From Pycnopodia helianthoides (Eukaryota > Echinodermata > Asteroidea > Forcipulatida > Asteriidae), in contig CM063245.1 of the NCBI GenBank assembly GCA_032158295.1, forward strand, positions 26,795,226-26,859,225: 64,000 nucleotides of DNA, in the 5' to 3' direction. A program made the translations under genes and the position numbers. The notes beneath the pieces are model-generated. The model saw only the letters and a list, made by a program, of their open reading frames with translations. It was not told the origin of the DNA and ran no database searches. How positions within the stretch are numbered: the stretch's first letter is position 1; each line of letters begins with the position of its first letter. Below are positions 37,701 to 47,529 of this stretch, piece after piece.

Positions 37701-40700
37701 ACTCATGTTCATGGTGTTAGTTCATGCTCAGTTATAATACACTGTCACTCATTGTTTGATTGGTAACTTGACCACCTCATTGGTTGACTTTTTCTCAGGT
37801 TAGTTTAGACTTGTGGGAATAGTCGTTTGGTGGTAATGGCTCTTGCGATATTGCTGGCTACCGATTACTGCCTTGTTTAAAGGCAAAGTGTACCTTTGGT
37901 TTTGGGACAGTATGATTGTTTTAATCCTATATAAATGGAGACATATATAACAATTAAAACTAACCTGTAAAAACTTCATTTCAAAAGGTGGTCGCGTTTT
38001 TTAAATATCGCCAAAATCCCCAGCGAATATGTCCACACATAGAGAATAATCTCTAATAGAAATACACGATCTGAGAAACGTTTCTGACAGAAATGTCTCT
38101 TAGATTCAAATTTTGGGGGATAAAAACTGACATATTTTTCCATATCCACATTATTTTGAATTGAAATATTTCTCAAAATGCTTTAGTATCGAAAGTTGCT
38201 GTACTTCTAACCAAGTCAGTTTTTATTGCCATTAATTTTTAGAGTTATTACCAATCGTGTACCTTCCCCTTAACTGTAGTCGCGAGAGCAGTAGTTGCCC
38301 TCACGGGGAGAAGCAAGCTCGCGAGAGTGTTGTCGCGTAAGAGGAGTTACGCTACCACCTTGCCAAACACAACGACTTGTCCACAAGTCTACGTTCAGTG
38401 TTACGATGAAAACATGCAATGCTTAACTCCTGTGGGTTCAAATCTTATCCGAGTAGCATCCTGACGTGTGTCCCACCCTTGCTCTATGGTCCCACCAGGC
38501 CTCAACATGCACTTGGCACACTAAACTTCACATATCGGTGTAAGGTACGCACTCAAATATTTTATTTTGATTCGCTGGTGCCGTGATTTAATATCAATCA
38601 AATTGTTCGTTCATTTTGTATTAAACAGAAAGACTCAAGCGACGCGGACCTTACAGCGATCTTAAAGACGCTGCTCTCGTCTACACGATCACCACGTCCA
38701 TTGTCATCGCCTTCTATACCTGTGGCATCGTACCCATCTTAGATGTCCAGTATGCGACATTTGTTTTGTCTGTCTTCAGCAGATCGTTCGTCTACAGTTT
38801 GACTGCTTCCGGAACAAATCTTCTGTAAGGTTTAAACCTGCAATGATTCTCAGTCATCTGCTTTTAAAGGCACAGTACACGTTTGGTAATGACTCTGAAA
38901 ATAAATGGCAATAAATTTCTTGGTAAGAAGTACAGCATCTTTGGCATTAATAAATTTTGAGAAACTTTTAACTTCGAAGTACTATGGTTATGGAAAATAT
39001 ATCACTTTTTATTCCCCAAAATTTGAATCTGAGAAGCGTTTCTGTCAGATACGCTTCTCAGACTGTGATTCCGGTTTTTCGGTGATATCTCAAAAACGCG
39101 ACCACCTTTTGAAGTGAAATTTTCACAGGTTAGTTTTATTGTATGTACCTATTCTATATAGGATTAATACAATCAGAAGGCTCCAATTACCAAACGTATG
39201 CAGCACCTTTAAAGTGGCGGACTCGGTCCCCTTCCGTTACTGGCACATACGCAAGTACCAAGAAGATTCCATGTCAGTTTCGGGTCCTGAAAGTCGGTCA
39301 TTACTCCCTGGAAATGGACCCGGAAGCCAAAAACACAGAATGCGAGTCCAGTTTACTTTAGTCTTGATTGGCGACGATCTTTTTGTTAAACGTGGTCCCC
39401 GATATCGCAACTCGAATTACTGGAGAAGAGTACAGTATAATGTATCAGCCCCCCCCCCCCCCGAGCCAGTCGATGTTGCGCCCTCTACCGGCGACTAACG
39501 CAGAATCAAGACTAATTTTAACTTGGATGTCATAAAACGGCTGCGGTCGAACGTAATTATTGTTTGTTAAAATGAATACAGCGTCTAAGTTGCTAACATC
39601 TCGAATTATTTGTTTTGGTTTACAATTCAGTTTCCCTGGGGAGTATTTTGGTGCTGTGTACGGATTGATGATCGGACTTGCGTCAGTCTTCAGTCTTCTT
39701 CAATATCCTCTCTTCATTGTTGTTCAAGACGTCTTGGACGGCGATGATTTTTGGGTACGCACGTCTTATGGAGACCGTCAAAAGCATGCAACAAAACAAG
39801 AACAAGCAAACCAATTCAGACGGACGAACAAAACCCCCTACAAATACAAGGACACAGAAACTCCCAAAACACAAAAATCAACCCCAACGAACTCACAAGC
39901 AGAAATCACATAATAAGAAGAAAAACAACTTTATTTAAAAAGGCCAACAAAACACGAAACACGTTTTCAAATTGATTGTTGCAAAATGCATCACAGTAAG
40001 TACAATATACACATAACTTAAATTTAAATAATCTAATGATGAATGCTGCTCGAAACGTCAAGTAAACCACCGGTTGTTTTAAAAACCACACGAAATCTAC
40101 CCACAACAGGAAAACATTTTTTTTGTAGTGGGCAGACTTTTGGATTTGTGCCTTTGATGTTGTTACAGTCAGAGTAAGTCATGAGAAAGACATTTGGCTT
40201 TAGGGCCATATACCGATCCATTAAGCTCCGCCCCCTCACGTGTTGACCAATCACAACCTTGGCCACGCCACCGAAAGTCCAACAAAAGTACGACACGCTG
40301 AAATCCCATTGGAAAAGTAAACATGCGTGCGCGCGTATACTTAAAGTGCGCACGTTCATGTCGTGAGTGTGACAATGGATCATGTGCTGCCCTAGTGTGT
40401 GCAGTGGTGATGCAGTTAATTACATTCACGCATGCGTACAGACGCTGCTGGTTGGCAAACGCCATAGAGTTGTGCACAAGGCAGACGCACAAACGCATGT
40501 GCGTCACGTCACCATCAGTCCCATGCAAAAAGGCGCGATGTTCACTCATTTTGCCAACCAGTAGGGAGAGTGCGCACGCGCGATGTTCAATTTGCATATT
40601 TCATGGGAAGGGTCTATTGGGTGATTGGTCAATAAGTTAAGTAGTGCGGTTTTATATCTTTCTCATGACTCTCTGACTGTGTGCCAAATTCCATGCTTGT

Positions 40701-40984
40701 ACCATCAAAGGCACAATCCCATCACCATGGTACTAACTTTATCTTTATACCATGCAAACCTTTTAGATAATTTCTATTAATGATAATAAATCCGAATGAG
40801 TTCCTGTTTGCGTTGTCTTCCATAACAGGTTAAAGTTGGCTTGCTGAGTGCCAGTGTTCTGACGTACTCTCTTCCGATCTTCATCAATTTCCAGTCGAGA
40901 AGAAAGGAGAAAACACTGAGGGACCAACAAGACGAAGAACTGGACAAAGCCGCCGATCTTGAATACCACATCGTTTATCTTTGA
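25377..40984 (+). CDS. SLC43A3: SLC43-family amino-acid/nucleobase transporter (SLC43A3-like)
   Basis: Major-facilitator transporter of the SLC43 (LAT3/LAT4/EEG1) family, plasma membrane; vertebrate SLC43A1/2 carry large neutral amino acids and SLC43A3 carries purine nucleobases. Nine exons: 25377-25707, 26234-26357, 26672-26764, 32521-32805, 34495-34711, 36148-36273, 38629-38824, 39631-39754, 40829-40984; about 550 residues against 491-570 in the family. Diagnostic motifs: FGWASLVFVFKQEGYF (TM1), ISNLFGRHKWFVMTIFCGCF then DSSAVVFLLVK, FFLLPKRAHIPWP, VSQYTNALAFIQLGGLVCAP, FPGEYFGAVYGLMIGLASVF. The AHIPWP loop and DSSAVVFL favour SLC43A3 over A1/A2. Exon phases agree throughout except within exon 1, where one base seems to be missing. 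Substrate is not predictable from this sequence. Confidence 0.92.
26234..26357 (+). CDS. SLC43A3: SLC43 exon 2
   Basis: 124 nt, acceptor ttttggtag, donor CAG|gtacag. One nucleotide completes Ser, then VLMLAGSLMFGLSSSS and a second hydrophobic segment ending GGVQLLVVNLQ, matching TM3-TM4 of SLC43A3. Confidence 0.9.
26672..26764 (+). CDS. SLC43A3: SLC43 exon 3
   Basis: 93 nt, 31 codons in phase 0, between tttcactgcag and gtaaaa. Encodes ISNLFGRHKWFVMTIF and CGCFDSSAVVFLLVK, the most conserved block of the family. Confidence 0.93.
27434..28556. mobile_element. M2, then M1 with nested M2
   Basis: M2 at 27434-27824; M1 starts at 27821 sharing the TTAA; a second M2 (28128-28501) sits inside that M1, whose right end ATTGAGTAAGCCCTCCCTTC follows. 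In SLC43 intron 3. Confidence 0.85.
28977..29348 (-). mobile_element. MITE family M1
   Basis: TTAAAGGCACTGGGCACTAT to AAGGTGTCCAGTGTCTTTTAA, in SLC43 intron 3. Contains a short palindrome GACCTCACGCGTGAGGTC. Confidence 0.85.
29718..30039 (+). mobile_element. MITE family M3
   Basis: TTAAAGGCCCTGTACACTAT to AAGTGTACAATACCTTTAA, in SLC43 intron 3. Confidence 0.87.
30906..30994. repeat. Hairpin repeat
   Basis: AATGGCCTGACGTTTCGTCC pairs with GGTCGGAACGTCAGGCCATT across a short loop (AGAGTCTTTCTCAAAGG); arms about 33 bp with few mismatches. A worn half-copy lies near 8,920-8,955. Confidence 0.8.
31785..32085 (-). mobile_element. tRNA-Leu-like SINE in SLC43 intron 3
   Basis: Head 32082-31995: GTCGTGGCCGAGCTGTTAAT, CAGGACTTAAATTCTGG (anticodon-arm-like, TAA), a long variable arm, and GTAGGTTCGAGTCCCGG. 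The body continues GTCCTTTGGATGGGACATTA to a tail CTTGGTTTCATTACCA. Confidence 0.8.
32521..32805 (+). CDS. SLC43A3: SLC43 exon 4 (TM and cytoplasmic loop)
   Basis: 285 nt, 95 codons, acceptor cattttacag, donor TTAAAG|gtaggg. Encodes VLYENLDVPVQSIFYVMTGA, a transmembrane helix, FFLLPKRAHIPWPPL and the start of a charged cytoplasmic loop. Its last six bases and donor are the terminus of a TTAA-type MITE (see findings). Confidence 0.92.
32802..34144 (+). mobile_element. MITE family M7 supplying the exon 4 donor, with nested hAT element
   Basis: Left end TTAAAGGTAGGGTCATAGATTGG; right end, reverse-complemented, AGGTAGGATCATAGATTG at 34,127-34,144. Interior AGTATTCAGCTGAAACTTTC is shared with another M7-like copy at about 61,905-62,165 that ends CAAACCTACCTTTAA. 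The 679-bp element at 33135 interrupts it. Confidence 0.82.
33127..33821. mobile_element. hAT-like non-autonomous element with 8-bp target duplication
   Basis: Inverted ends of 33 bp begin CATAGAGCTATATATATTGA (33135) and end TCAATATATATAGCTCTATG (33813); flanking GTTGCAGT is present on both sides (33127-33134 and 33814-33821). An 8-bp duplication is the hAT superfamily hallmark. The internal 126-codon frame has no transposase features. Confidence 0.88.
34495..34711 (+). CDS. SLC43A3: SLC43 exon 5
   Basis: 217 nt ending ATT G|gtgagt in phase 1. Encodes the rest of the loop and FPSLRSCFSSLSFLFFYLWF, then LQLDVLFFVSTLNPVLARLA, matching the SFWSYAFS..LWHYLFIGTLN region. The start is less certain: aaccag|ACT is the only AG that gives phase 0 with the frame open; the upstream polypyrimidine tract is tttcttggttttttt. 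Confidence 0.83.
34736..34915. mobile_element. Short inverted-repeat element in SLC43 intron 5
   Basis: ACCTTATGCACATGACGTCA at the left pairs with TGACGTCAATGCATAAGGTAT at the right; about 180 bp, GC-richer than the surroundings. Confidence 0.75.
35180..36147 (+). repeat. About 46-bp minisatellite copying the exon 6 acceptor
   Basis: About 20 units, consensus TTTGTTGATATCCACAG then TTTCTAAGCACACGTAACC and AACGCATTAAC. The last unit is the real acceptor and start of SLC43 exon 6 (GATATCCACAG|TTTCTCAGTACACCAACGC). Around 18 upstream units keep CACAG at the equivalent place. Confidence 0.93.
36148..36273 (+). CDS. SLC43A3: SLC43 exon 6 (follows acceptor minisatellite)
   Basis: 126 nt, acceptor gatatccacag, donor ACAG|gtatga. 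Two nucleotides complete Val, then SQYTNALAFIQLGGLVCAP and FSGLLLSRNKSRNRCKNK, matching VSTYTNAFAFTQFGVLCAP of SLC43A3. Phase 1 in and out. The tandem array immediately upstream repeats this acceptor and the first codons about 20 times. Confidence 0.92.
36560..37720 (+). repeat. 68-bp minisatellite in SLC43 intron 6 (about 17 copies)
   Basis: Unit ACCATGCAAAGTTTTAAATC, CTACCCATGTACATGGTGTT, ACTGCAAACCTTACTAGATT, GCATCTCC. Single degraded units occur at 1-50 and, inverted, at 47,055-47,165, so the array grew from a dispersed sequence. Confidence 0.93.
37877..38273 (-). mobile_element. MITE family M4
   Basis: TTAAAGGCAAAGTGTACCTT to AATCGTGTACCTTCCCCTTAA, opposite orientation to the copy at 38864. 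Confidence 0.85.
38629..38824 (+). CDS. SLC43A3: SLC43 exon 7
   Basis: 196 nt, acceptor tattaaacag, donor CT|gtaagg in phase 2. Encodes ERLKRRGPYSDLKDAALVYT, a helix, PILDVQYATFVLSVFSRSFV and YSLTASGTNL, corresponding to LPLQYLTFILQVISRSFLYG in SLC43A3. Confidence 0.92.
38864..39212 (+). mobile_element. MITE family M4
   Basis: TTAAAGGCACAGTACACGTT to AACGTATGCAGCACCTTTAA, 40 bp after SLC43 exon 7. Confidence 0.87.
39631..39754 (+). CDS. SLC43A3: SLC43 exon 8
   Basis: 124 nt, acceptor tttacaattcag, donor TTTTGG|gtacgc in phase 0. Encodes FPGEYFGAVYGLMIGLASVF then SLLQYPLFIVVQDVLDGDDFW, closely like FPSEHFGKLFGL and LLQFPIFTL in SLC43A3. Confidence 0.93.
40168..40677. mobile_element. Inverted-repeat element in SLC43 intron 8
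   Basis: GTCAGAGTAAGTCATGAGAAAG at the left pairs with TTTCTCATGACTCTCTGAC at the right, about 510 bp. It contains several CpG-rich GCGCGCG tracts. No target duplication was recognised. Confidence 0.6.
40829..40984 (+). CDS. SLC43A3: SLC43 exon 9 (C-terminus, stop)
   Basis: 156 nt, acceptor cataacag, stop TGA at 40982-40984. Encodes the last helix VKVGLLSASVLTYSLPIFIN and a charged cytoplasmic tail. Confidence 0.92.
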   Translation, partial: VKVGLLSASVLTYSLPIFINFQSRRKEKTLRDQQDEELDKAADLEYHIVYL

Positions 40985-41710
40985 ACCGGAAACCGTTTTT
41001 GAAATGTTATTGTCAAAGCTGTTTTGGCATTGATTGTACTGCGACTATTATGGTTTTCCCTGCTGTAGATTTATAGCCTAGAGTCCGAGGCCTAAAATGA
41101 CTTTTCTTCTAGCGGCCGGGTTGTTACAAGGCACATGACCCCATTGTTTCATCTGTTGTAAAGTCATGCCCAGTTTGAATTTCCCGCCAGGATTCACTCG
41201 TAATAGGACGACGTGTGAAAACCTCTATCACACTGCAGCCACTCTTTGTCAGATTCCCTGTATACACAATGACACTGATAGTTGGAATTCTTTATTAAAA
41301 CGGGACCAGACTATTTTTTTTCTTCCAGCCTCAGTTTCACAGTACATTGGTTTGAATGGAAGAAAAGCAAGATGGCCGCACCATGATCTATTGGAACGTT
41401 AGCACTGAGTTTTGTTTCCTTAAAATGGCATGCAATTTTCTTTTAAGGGAATACCAACCAAGACAAAATTGTATTGTTGTTGTTGTTGATTTTGTTTGTT
41501 TGTTGTTTGTTTGTTGTTTGTTTGTGTTTTGTTTGTTTGCTTATTATTTTCCCCTTTTTAAAGGGGGTGGGGGAGGGGTTGTGAGTGTTTTTTTCAGCTG
41601 GAAATTTGTAACAAAAAAATGAAGCACGTTACCCTACACTTTGTGTTGTACCTTCTTGAATGTCAACAGACATGTGCAGCTTGAATTGGTCAAATAAAAG
41701 TGTATATTTA
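40985..41710 (+). other. SLC43 3-prime UTR with poly(A) signal
   Basis: About 710 nt from the stop to an AATAAA at 41693-41698, with another AATAAA-like site near 41,784. Contains a (TTGTTTG)n simple repeat near 41,475-41,535 and a G-rich run at 41,564-41,580. The end point is inferred. Confidence 0.5.
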
Positions 41711-41889
41711 CAAATGATTATTTATTTATTTGACAGTTGTACGTCAAATTGATGTTTGAAAACAAATTCTCATCTGTTTGTCAAATAAAAAATGTCCACT
41801 ACAACTTATTATCATTTGCCTTCCTGTTCTTCTCCTGTAATGTAAAGTTATTAAAGGATCATAACACTTAACGAGTGGGTGTGTTTCCT

Positions 41890-42152
41890 TGTCTCGTTAT
41901 TATTCATATTAATTATTGTGTATGGTAATGAAACCAATGGTTTCTTAAAGTGACGAGCACCGTAACCCGTGGCCTGAGAATACCTGTGTAGAGCTAGATA
42001 TGAAGAAATGTCAGTTTCCCGAATAGGCGAAACACGCGCCACCATGGTAGCAAGGGACCAAAAAACCCAATCCAGGCTCCGGTCCGGGATTCGAACTGCG
42101 GTCCACAGGCAGGACAAAAGAGGAAAGGAACAGCTTAGCTAACCTCCCTCTC
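41890..42152 (-). mobile_element. tRNA-like SINE, intergenic
   Basis: Head near 42150-42079 (GAGGGAGGTTAGCTAAGCTG ... CGCAGTTCGAATCCCGG), body to a tail CATTGGTTTCATTACCA. The tail is shared with the SINE at 31.8 kb although the heads differ. Confidence 0.75.
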
Positions 42153-43158
42153 AAAACAAGCACGTTGACACTCTGACAACTAAATAACATTCAGTTTCTT
42201 TCATTCAACAGGGGTTCATTTAACACTGCTTTAATCAAATCAAGTATGGCGATAAAAATGATTAATTACACATTATCATACACTGCTCGTTGTGCCTTTA
42301 TTTCTCACCCCACCTCCCTTCCCTATGGCGTCTCCCAATGTTATCAAATAAGCATAAGCATGCAAATAAGTATCGTACTACGCAGTATACATGTGTGACA
42401 TCATCTTATGAATATTCATACAGTTCAGTTGCGACTATTAATTGTGATTACGATTATGGATTTAATGAAAAAGAGAGGTCGCTGTCCCGATGTGAACTTT
42501 TACAAAAGAAACAAAAAATAAAAAGAACATCTTCTCCTGAAGTTTTATCAGACTTAAAACAACTGGGTATTGTTATTTAAATTGCCCTCTAGCCTTGGTT
42601 GCAAGGCCAAATCCAGCCCACAAGAAGGCGCTACCAAGATATCAAATTACTGCAACAGCGTCTCCTGTGACCATTAATCAATTAAATAAGCAAACAGTAC
42701 TAGACCCTAACGTCTTCTTGGATCCAGGCCAACTGTCTCGTCCAACAATATTCAATAAAGCATCGAACACTTCCTTTTCTAAAATCCAATCGCTGTTTAG
42801 TTTTTTTCTTTGATGGCGGAAATCGGTTCCAAGTTGCTTTTCTTAAATCTCTTCTGACAACAAATACCGCTTTGTTTGGAACACATTTTTATAAGGAAAT
42901 GAGAAGTTCCAATCTTTTACATGCTGGAAAGCTGGCCAGCCATTTTCAAATATAATTATAGACTTATCGTTTCTTGCTTAAACTACGATGATTCTTCAGA
43001 TTAAACAATACATTTCTTTAAAATTATCTACAATGTCTTAATCTGAACAGGCACTTGGGGAAAATTTCAATGAATATGCAAATCAGTCAACTAAACTGAC
43101 ATGTTTTAATCAATAAGAAAATTACTGTCAAATATCGTCTTTATGCTATGAAATAGTG
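42153..43158. other. Intergenic, nothing recognised
   Basis: Contains two moderately long frames (96 and 72 codons at 42,290 and 42,595) with no domain, codon or neighbour evidence. Confidence 0.5.
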
Positions 43159-43503
43159 TTAAAAGCAGGGTATACTTTTGGTAATTGCTCAACAAGTTAA
43201 TGATCATAAAAACTTACTTGGTAAGGAGCACTGAAGAGCTGGTGATGATATAAAACATTGTGAGAAACGACTCCCTCTAAAGTAATGTCGTTTTAGAGAA
43301 AGAGGTAATTTTTACCCTCAAAATCTGAACCCGTGAATCTGGCAGCACACAATTCTATGCAACAAGGGTGTTTTTTTCTTTCATTATTTTCTTGCAACTT
43401 TGATGACCAATTGAGCACAAATTTTCACAGGTGTGTTATGTTATGCATATGTTGGTATACACCGAGTGTGTATACAATTACCAAAAGTATATCCTGCCTT
43501 TAA
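43159..43503 (-). mobile_element. MITE family M1
   Basis: TTAAAAGCAGGGTATACTTT to AAAAGTATATCCTGCCTTTAA, intergenic. Confidence 0.85.
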
Positions 43504-43744
43504 GGGAAATTTAACACAAGGTCATTTTTGCAATACTAAATGTTTATGTTGGATATTTACTATAATGTTAATAATTTAATTCAAATTGAATGCTACTAAA
43601 TATGTTATTAAAATGGAACAAAATAGCTCACAGTCCAAAGCCAAATTGGCAAATATAGATGTTTAGGATTGTGGGTATTCATCTGTGTATTATACACATG
43701 TTAAAATTTTTTCCAAGAAATATTAGTTCTCAAACTAAAAAGCC

Positions 43745-43985
43745 AAATCTGATTGCCACACAAGGAACAAAGACAAATTTACTAGAGCAAGATTTGACCC
43801 AACGACCTCCGGATTGACGTGCCGGCACTCTACCAACTGAGCTTCCTAGCCCTATGTTGGCGGTTTCCCTATTTTGTCTAATATCCGGAGGTCGTTGGTT
43901 CAAATCCCGCTCTAGTCAATTTTTCTTTGCTCAACTCAAAATTGTTTAAAATCTACCCAGTCAGTTTCCCTTGTGGTTTATTACT
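43745..43985. mobile_element. Two SINE arms of the same family in inverted arrangement
   Basis: Minus-strand tRNA-like head at 43852-43782 (GAAGCTCAGTTGGTAGAGTG ... TTGGGTCAAATCTTGC) and, from 43,885 on the plus strand, CCGGAGGTCGTTGGTTCAAA followed by the same body (CCCAGTCAGTTTCCCTTGTGG) as the SINE at 16.5 kb. Confidence 0.8.
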
Positions 43986-46108
43986 TGAACTTCAATACTT
44001 GTTACAACATTGATAAACCAATATTTTAAAGACTAAAAAGTTCAAATGCTGTAGTAAGTTCATAAAGCTACAATCTGTAGGCTGAGTAACTTGGGTAGAT
44101 ATGGGACAACTTTTGGTTATCAATACAATAATTACTTACTGCCTCATTGCCCAATCACAACTGCAAACACGCACCCAAAAGCCCGGCACAAATCTGACCA
44201 GTTAAAATCCCATTACAAAATGTAAACAAGTTTCTGCTAAATTTGGATTGGTACCTTTTTTGGGGCACGGGACAGCTCAAGCACGTGTTGCTGTGGTAGG
44301 TGGGTGCCCTTTTTGTCATGACTGGGATGTCCCAGTGACAAAATATATAAATTATATCTGCTGGGTGAAATGGTTATGTTTACAAAAAATAAATGTACTA
44401 TTTTAAAAATCAATAGACGATGTGACCTGTGACATCACATGTTTACAAAAGAGCCACAGAGCCTAGACTTCCGGCGGGCACTTTTGTACACAGCTCAATG
44501 GAAGAATACAACAAATCTTATGTTTTATGGAGATCGCACTGTCTGATTTTCCTCAACTTTTGATAAGAAGAAAGGGGGGACATCTCAAAAGCTGTACAGC
44601 TGTTGCTTTTGTAAATTTTGAATTTATGTGAAAATTATGACACAAAATATAAATTTAATTTTCCCTTTGAGCCTGTGTAGCATCTTGCCCGTCAGGAATA
44701 GCATTATAATGTACGAGGTCACCACTCTGTAAACAAATGTAACATGGTCTATACAATGAATAACATAATAAATAACAGTGTGAAAGTTCTAGGGGCAACA
44801 GAACGTTCCTATTCGCTACTTGCACGGATCCGCCATGTGTGTGTTGAGCCTCGACTTCATGCTTAATTTGTATTGCATTTTCTGATCTGTTTAGATGAAA
44901 GTGTCAATATATTACCGTGACAATACAGAATGCTTATATTCACTGCTGTCCCAAAGTCGAGGCTCTACACGCAAATGGCTGACTGTGCAAAGGGAGAATG
45001 GGCACACGCCTACAATCCGCTGCAATGTTCCGCTAGACTCCATCATTGTGCTAAAGTACGGGAGCAATCTTACTTGAGTGAATATGCGCATTAGTATTTG
45101 GAGCGGTCCAACAGAGCAGTCCATGGGAACACGCTGGAATACTTATCCGATCCAGTTAGAACAATCTTATCTTTCCAACTTTTGAGGCGGCTCCTAAGTT
45201 AGGAAAAAAAAGGGAGGGCTCCCCTGATGGATTGTTATTTATGGATCAGCTACAACTACAATACTACCAAACCGAGGCTGGAAGGAAGAACAAAATGGCA
45301 ATCGCATTCAATACTGCTATAGTACACAGGGAACATGCAAAGTAACATTTGCCCAAGCTATACTCTTCGGAAGACCTTGACACTTGAGCATTGATGTCAC
45401 CCTGCTGACATCTGAGACTGAGAGGTACATAGACCACAAAACAGCTGGCGTATACAGGATGTGCCAATGAGACCTTTGACCTCTCTAGGAGGGCAGCCTA
45501 CTCCGGTGACATCATCAGTTCTGTTACTTTAACCATTTGTGAGGTGAAAGGTTTAGCTTGCTCCCAATTTGCATGGGCAGTTCAAATTTGTCTTTGTTGT
45601 CCGAGGGTGAAAAAGAAAGAGAGACGAATAAAAAATAAATCCCATCAGGATGACTGAGATTTCTCATGCTGTTGCTACACGTATCTGTGACATGTTCCCT
45701 ATGTTGCTCATGTTACGACTTCCTTCCTCGTTTTGGTTACATACTCTGTATTTATTGAAAAACAAAAAATCCCAGACTTTAGAGTGCGCAATAATTTCCA
45801 AAGAACTAATTTCCTTACGCTAAACCACAATGTTTACGTTTAGATTTTGTAAAGGAAATGTAAATTTTGAGTTTTTATACAAGCGTCTGACCACTAAATA
45901 CAATGTGGCAATCAACCCTGCAGCATGGAATAAAACTAAAACAACTAGGCAATACATTTCAAGCCAAAGAAAGCAGCATGAACGAATTAAATTCACACCC
46001 AAAGGCCCATTATAAAAGGCTATGTCCACTTGCATCCCAGCATATTACTTGGGTTTTGTAAGCCGTGTCGACTTGTTCACAAATAAAAATAATAACCGTG
46101 TACATTTC
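43986..46108. other. Intergenic, no gene recognised
   Basis: Short frames only. Segments such as TTCCAGCCTCGGTTTGG near 45,270 resemble sequence near 4,250 and 41,330, so worn dispersed repeats are present. Confidence 0.5.
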
Positions 46109-46285
46109 AGTGCCCAATTTTATTGAGCTGCTAAAGCACAATACTATAAGCGCAATACAATTTTGCTTACCAGAATAAGGTTACCAGCCAAAATATCATA
46201 ACACACACGATACCATTTCTAAATGGTGTCCTGCTTAATTTTGCTTAGTAGAAAATTTGTAAGCAGCTCTATGGAATTGGGCCCT
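46109..46285 (+). mobile_element. MITE family M5
   Basis: GTGCCCAATTTTATTGAGCT to GCAGCTCTATGGAATTGGGCC. Confidence 0.85.
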
Positions 46286-46724
46286 GTGCATTTCATGGCA
46301 GACGAGATACAACACTGGTCTGCTTAAATGTTATATTTGTTAGCGTAATTAACACATGAAATCAAGAATAGCTGAGTTGTTGCACCCTTTCTTCATACCA
46401 AAAGTTGATACAATCAGACAAGAAATCTGTTTAACATGAAAGATTTGAAGTTTTCTTCAAGTGAGCTATACATGTATGTACAAATCGTATCTGCAGGAAG
46501 TCCAGCTCTGTGGCTCTTTTGTAAATGAGTGATGTCTTACATGTAGGTTACATGGTTGATCTCCCTCAAGTCGAAATCATTTTTTTTCTTCTAAAATCAT
46601 TATTTGTACCAAGACAGAAACATTTTGATAAGGCAGTGATTTATTAGAGAATGGTTTTGTGATAAAGTATCCAGGAAGCATTTTATTTAGCAACGAAACT
46701 TAGGCAAAACAAACAAAAACAACA

Positions 46725-46985
46725 TGTATAAAGGAAGGAGGGCCTTTTTTCTTTTCAAAATGGCCGTCTGACACGTTTTTCAAGACAACCGGCCGGGCTA
46801 TTTTTCAAGATGGTTGCCAGCTTTTTTCTGAGTGGTTTTTTGTGTGCTAAAGTAAAAATGCTTTTATTCATTTTAAAATTTGTTTTTTTCGTCAGAGATC
46901 GTTAAAATGTATCCTTAGAAAAAAAGAGAGAGAAAAAAAAGGAGGTGGCCTCTAAAAATTAAGCGGCATGGAACGCTAAACATAT
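46725..46985 (+). mobile_element. Dispersed repeat with CATGTTTAGCG-type ends
   Basis: About 260 bp, shared with 58,866-59,128: TTTTTCAAGACAAC, GGCTATTTTTCAAGATGGTTG and GGAGGTGGCCTCTAAAAA. Confidence 0.75.
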
Positions 46986-47529
46986 TTTTTATATATATTA
47001 GGCCTTCCTTACACCCCTACCAGAGGCCTTTGACTTCTCTGTAGCAGATTTGAGCAGACATGAGTAGGATTTGAAACTTTGCATGGTGGAGATTAAATTT
47101 AGTAAGGTTTGCTGTAACAATGGTGGAATTATTTTAACTGTGAGGTTTGTGGTAACACCATGTACATGAAATATCTCTTTGAGCTGGTGGTTATTAATTG
47201 AACCAGAGGTTGACGTTTTGATCAATCCGCCCTGACATCCTCCAGGAGAAAGCTCTTCTCCCTTTTAAACCTAACATATATATCATGTTTATTTCCAGAC
47301 GTGAAACTCCTTTTTAATCACTGGCCAAGGAACCTTCCATCAAATTCCTCACCCCAAAACAAAAGTTTCCCAAACACACCCATTTTTCTAAGTCCAAACA
47401 TTTTTTTTTAAAGTCCAAACAATGGGAGAAAATCAACTTGTTCTTGATGTTGTGTGTTTATAGTGCTACATATTTGACTTCAATAATAGGTTTGCAAAAT
47501 ACCTTCTGCTCAGTTCATTCACAAGACAG

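Noticed and set aside
35180..37720. CRISPR-like array
   Set aside because: Units are head-to-tail minisatellites without unique spacers, in introns of an animal gene.
40169..40640. Frames of 105-142 codons on both strands
   Set aside because: Inside a CpG-rich inverted-repeat element in SLC43 intron 8; the bias comes from GCGC-rich composition.
42290..42813. Two plus-strand frames of 96 and 72 codons after SLC43
   Set aside because: No homology recognised, no promoter or poly(A) context, composition like the surrounding intergenic DNA.
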